A DNA stretch of 5,821 bases from Candidatus Woesearchaeota archaeon (GTDB lineage Archaea > Nanobdellota > Nanobdellia > Woesearchaeales > UBA525). The stretch lies in the NCBI GenBank assembly GCA_003694385.1, contig RFKA01000060.1, positions 1 to 5,821 on the forward strand, read 5' to 3'. Positions within the stretch are counted from its first letter, which is position 1. Every line of letters begins with the position of its first letter. Below are positions 4,889-5,821 of the stretch, piece after piece. The notes beneath the pieces are model-generated. The model worked only from the letters and a program-made list of their open reading frames with translations, did no database searches and was not told where the DNA came from. Position numbers and translations under genes: made by a program.

Positions 4889-5821
4889 TCAAGCCGCGGG
4901 GATTGTGCGCACAGCCCGCACGAGGCGCTTCCAGTGGCGCCACTCCGCACGCAGAGCCCGGCGGTGAAGGCGTATGCGTTCTTTCGCTTGTCGCTTCCTC
5001 GTCTGCTGCCACGTTGCTATCGCCTGGCGCAGCTTGACGACGCGCACAGTATAACGTCTGGCCGCTGCTTCGAGCGCGCGCTCGAGCGCGGCCTTCCGTG
5101 CTCGCGCCCTCGTATGGAGTTGTTTGAGCAGAGCGTTCTTGTCTTCAATGAGGGCGCGGCGCTTTGCGACCCACGTGTCGATGCGCCGCAGGTCGGTCGC
5201 GAGGCCTGCCTGCGCGAGGAGCCAGATAAGCCATTTTGTCGGGTCGAAATGCCACCAGCGCACGCCATTACGGTAATCATTCGGGAATGAATGGTGGTAG
5301 TTATGGTACCCCTCGCCAAACGTGAGGAAGGCCATGAGGTAATTGTCAACAGCCGTTTGTTCTCGAGCGTAAGGTTTCGCACCCCAGGTGTGCGCGAGAC
5401 TGTTGATGAAGAATGTCGCGTGGTGCGTGAAGAAAAGCCGCGTCCACCAGGAGATGATGAATGCGCCGGCGAGGTCGCCGGTGAGCGCCCAGACGGCGAG
5501 CGTCGCAACACTATTCGTCCCCACGACGAGCCAGGCATAGTACTCGTGCTGGAAGCGCAGGAGCTTGTTGCGCATAAGGTCCGGTACTTTGCCGAAGTCA
5601 TAGGGTGGACGGCGTTTCATGAACCAGAACATGTGGGCGTGCCAGAAGCCCCGCTTGATACTGTAAGGGTCGCGCGCTGTATCGACGTACTGGTGGTGCT
5701 TGCGGTGGTCCGCTGCCCAGCCGAGCGCGCTGCCTTGGCTCGCCATCGTCGCGAACCACAAGATAAGCACTTCGACAACCTTGTTCGCCTTGTACGATTT
5801 ATGGGCGTAGAGGCGGTGGTA
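4889..5821 (-). CDS. Membrane fatty-acid desaturase, delta-9 acyl-CoA/acyl-lipid type (5' end outside window)
   Basis: This is a di-iron membrane desaturase that would use O2 and an electron donor to place a cis double bond in an acyl chain. Numbered from the first codon in the window, all three histidine boxes are present: HRLYAH (2-7) followed by KSYKA; DHRKHH (38-43) followed by a DTARDPYS-type segment (47-54) and GFWHAH (58-63); and GEGYHNYHHSFPNDYRNG (169-186). It also has NSLAHTWG (140-147), another conserved His site, and FDPTKWLIWLL (192-202). These are the hallmarks of delta-9 acyl desaturases rather than carotenoid hydroxylases. Visible length is 310 residues; about the first 40-70, with the first membrane helices, are missing. 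The internal GTG at 5770 is not the start, because the frame stays open to the edge and box 1 lies upstream of it. After residue about 212 comes a basic helical tail (about 30 Lys/Arg against about 7 Asp/Glu). Such an enzyme is unexpected in archaea, whose membrane lipids are isoprenoid ethers. Confidence 0.92.
   Translation of the reverse strand, partial: YHRLYAHKSYKANKVVEVLILWFATMASQGSALGWAADHRKHHQYVDTARDPYSIKRGFWHAHMFWFMKRRPPYDFGKVPDLMRNKLLRFQHEYYAWLVVGTNSVATLAVWALTGDLAGAFIISWWTRLFFTHHATFFINSLAHTWGAKPYAREQTAVDNYLMAFLTFGEGYHNYHHSFPNDYRNGVRWWHFDPTKWLIWLLAQAGLATDLRRIDTWVAKRRALIEDKNALLKQLHTRARARKAALERALEAAARRYTVRVVKLRQAIATWQQTRKRQAKERIRLHRRALRAEWRHWKRLVRAVRTIPAA

Noticed and set aside
4834..4950. 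Longer N-terminus for Cbf5 beginning at 4950
   Set aside because: The 39 extra residues are low in family resemblance, overlap the desaturase 3' end, and place the TATA-like box inside the coding region. Archaeal Cbf5 starts near the LPFE motif.
5071..5090. Two overlapping perfect 14-base palindromes made of CGAGCGCG and CGCGCTCG
   Set aside because: They lie in the basic, Ala/Glu/Arg-rich tail of the desaturase, where GC-rich codons for these residues readily generate such symmetry. No sign of a regulatory or recombination site.
5768..5770. GTG as the start codon of the desaturase
   Set aside because: The same frame continues to the window edge and encodes the first histidine box HRLYAH and KSYKA, so the true start lies outside the window.

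Overview
The window looks like a chromosomal segment from an archaeon. The main evidence is a full-length Cbf5-type pseudouridine synthase with a C-terminal PUA domain, which is the archaeal/eukaryotic form rather than bacterial TruB. Three genes also have A/T-rich archaeal TATA-like boxes placed 25 to 40 bases before their start codons in otherwise fairly GC-rich DNA. The isolated promoters, small membrane protein of unknown type and compact spacing would suit a DPANN-type lineage such as Woesearchaeota or Pacearchaeota, but that placement is only an impression and rests on no search.

Layout: (1) bases 15-944, plus strand, a degenerate GT-A-fold nucleotidyltransferase-like protein. (2) 926-2641, minus strand, a Kef-type CPA2 cation/proton antiporter with a C-terminal NAD-binding RCK_N domain; it converges on gene 1 with a 19-base overlap. 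(3) 2709-3782, minus strand, an unrecognised protein with an acidic repetitive N-terminus, four predicted membrane helices and a cytosolic helical domain. (4) 3835-4833, minus strand, Cbf5. (5) 4889 to the window edge, minus strand, the 3' part of a membrane fatty-acid desaturase with all three histidine boxes visible and a strongly basic helical tail.

Genes 2 to 5 share a strand and are separated by gaps of only 52 to 67 bases. Each of the kef, membrane-protein and cbf5 genes nevertheless has its own TATA-like element in the gap, so they look like separately transcribed neighbours rather than one operon. Two of the promoters are placed for leaderless or nearly leaderless transcripts. The antiporter promoter would instead give a short leader carrying a Shine-Dalgarno-like GGAGAGG.

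The genes do not form an obvious pathway. The antiporter, the unknown membrane protein and the desaturase are all membrane-linked, but a shared role is speculation. I see no RNA gene, mobile element, CRISPR array or defence module, and no intergenic stretch exceeds about 70 bases. The points most worth a second look are the acyl-type desaturase in an archaeal setting, the unknown acidic four-helix protein and the odd nucleotidyltransferase.
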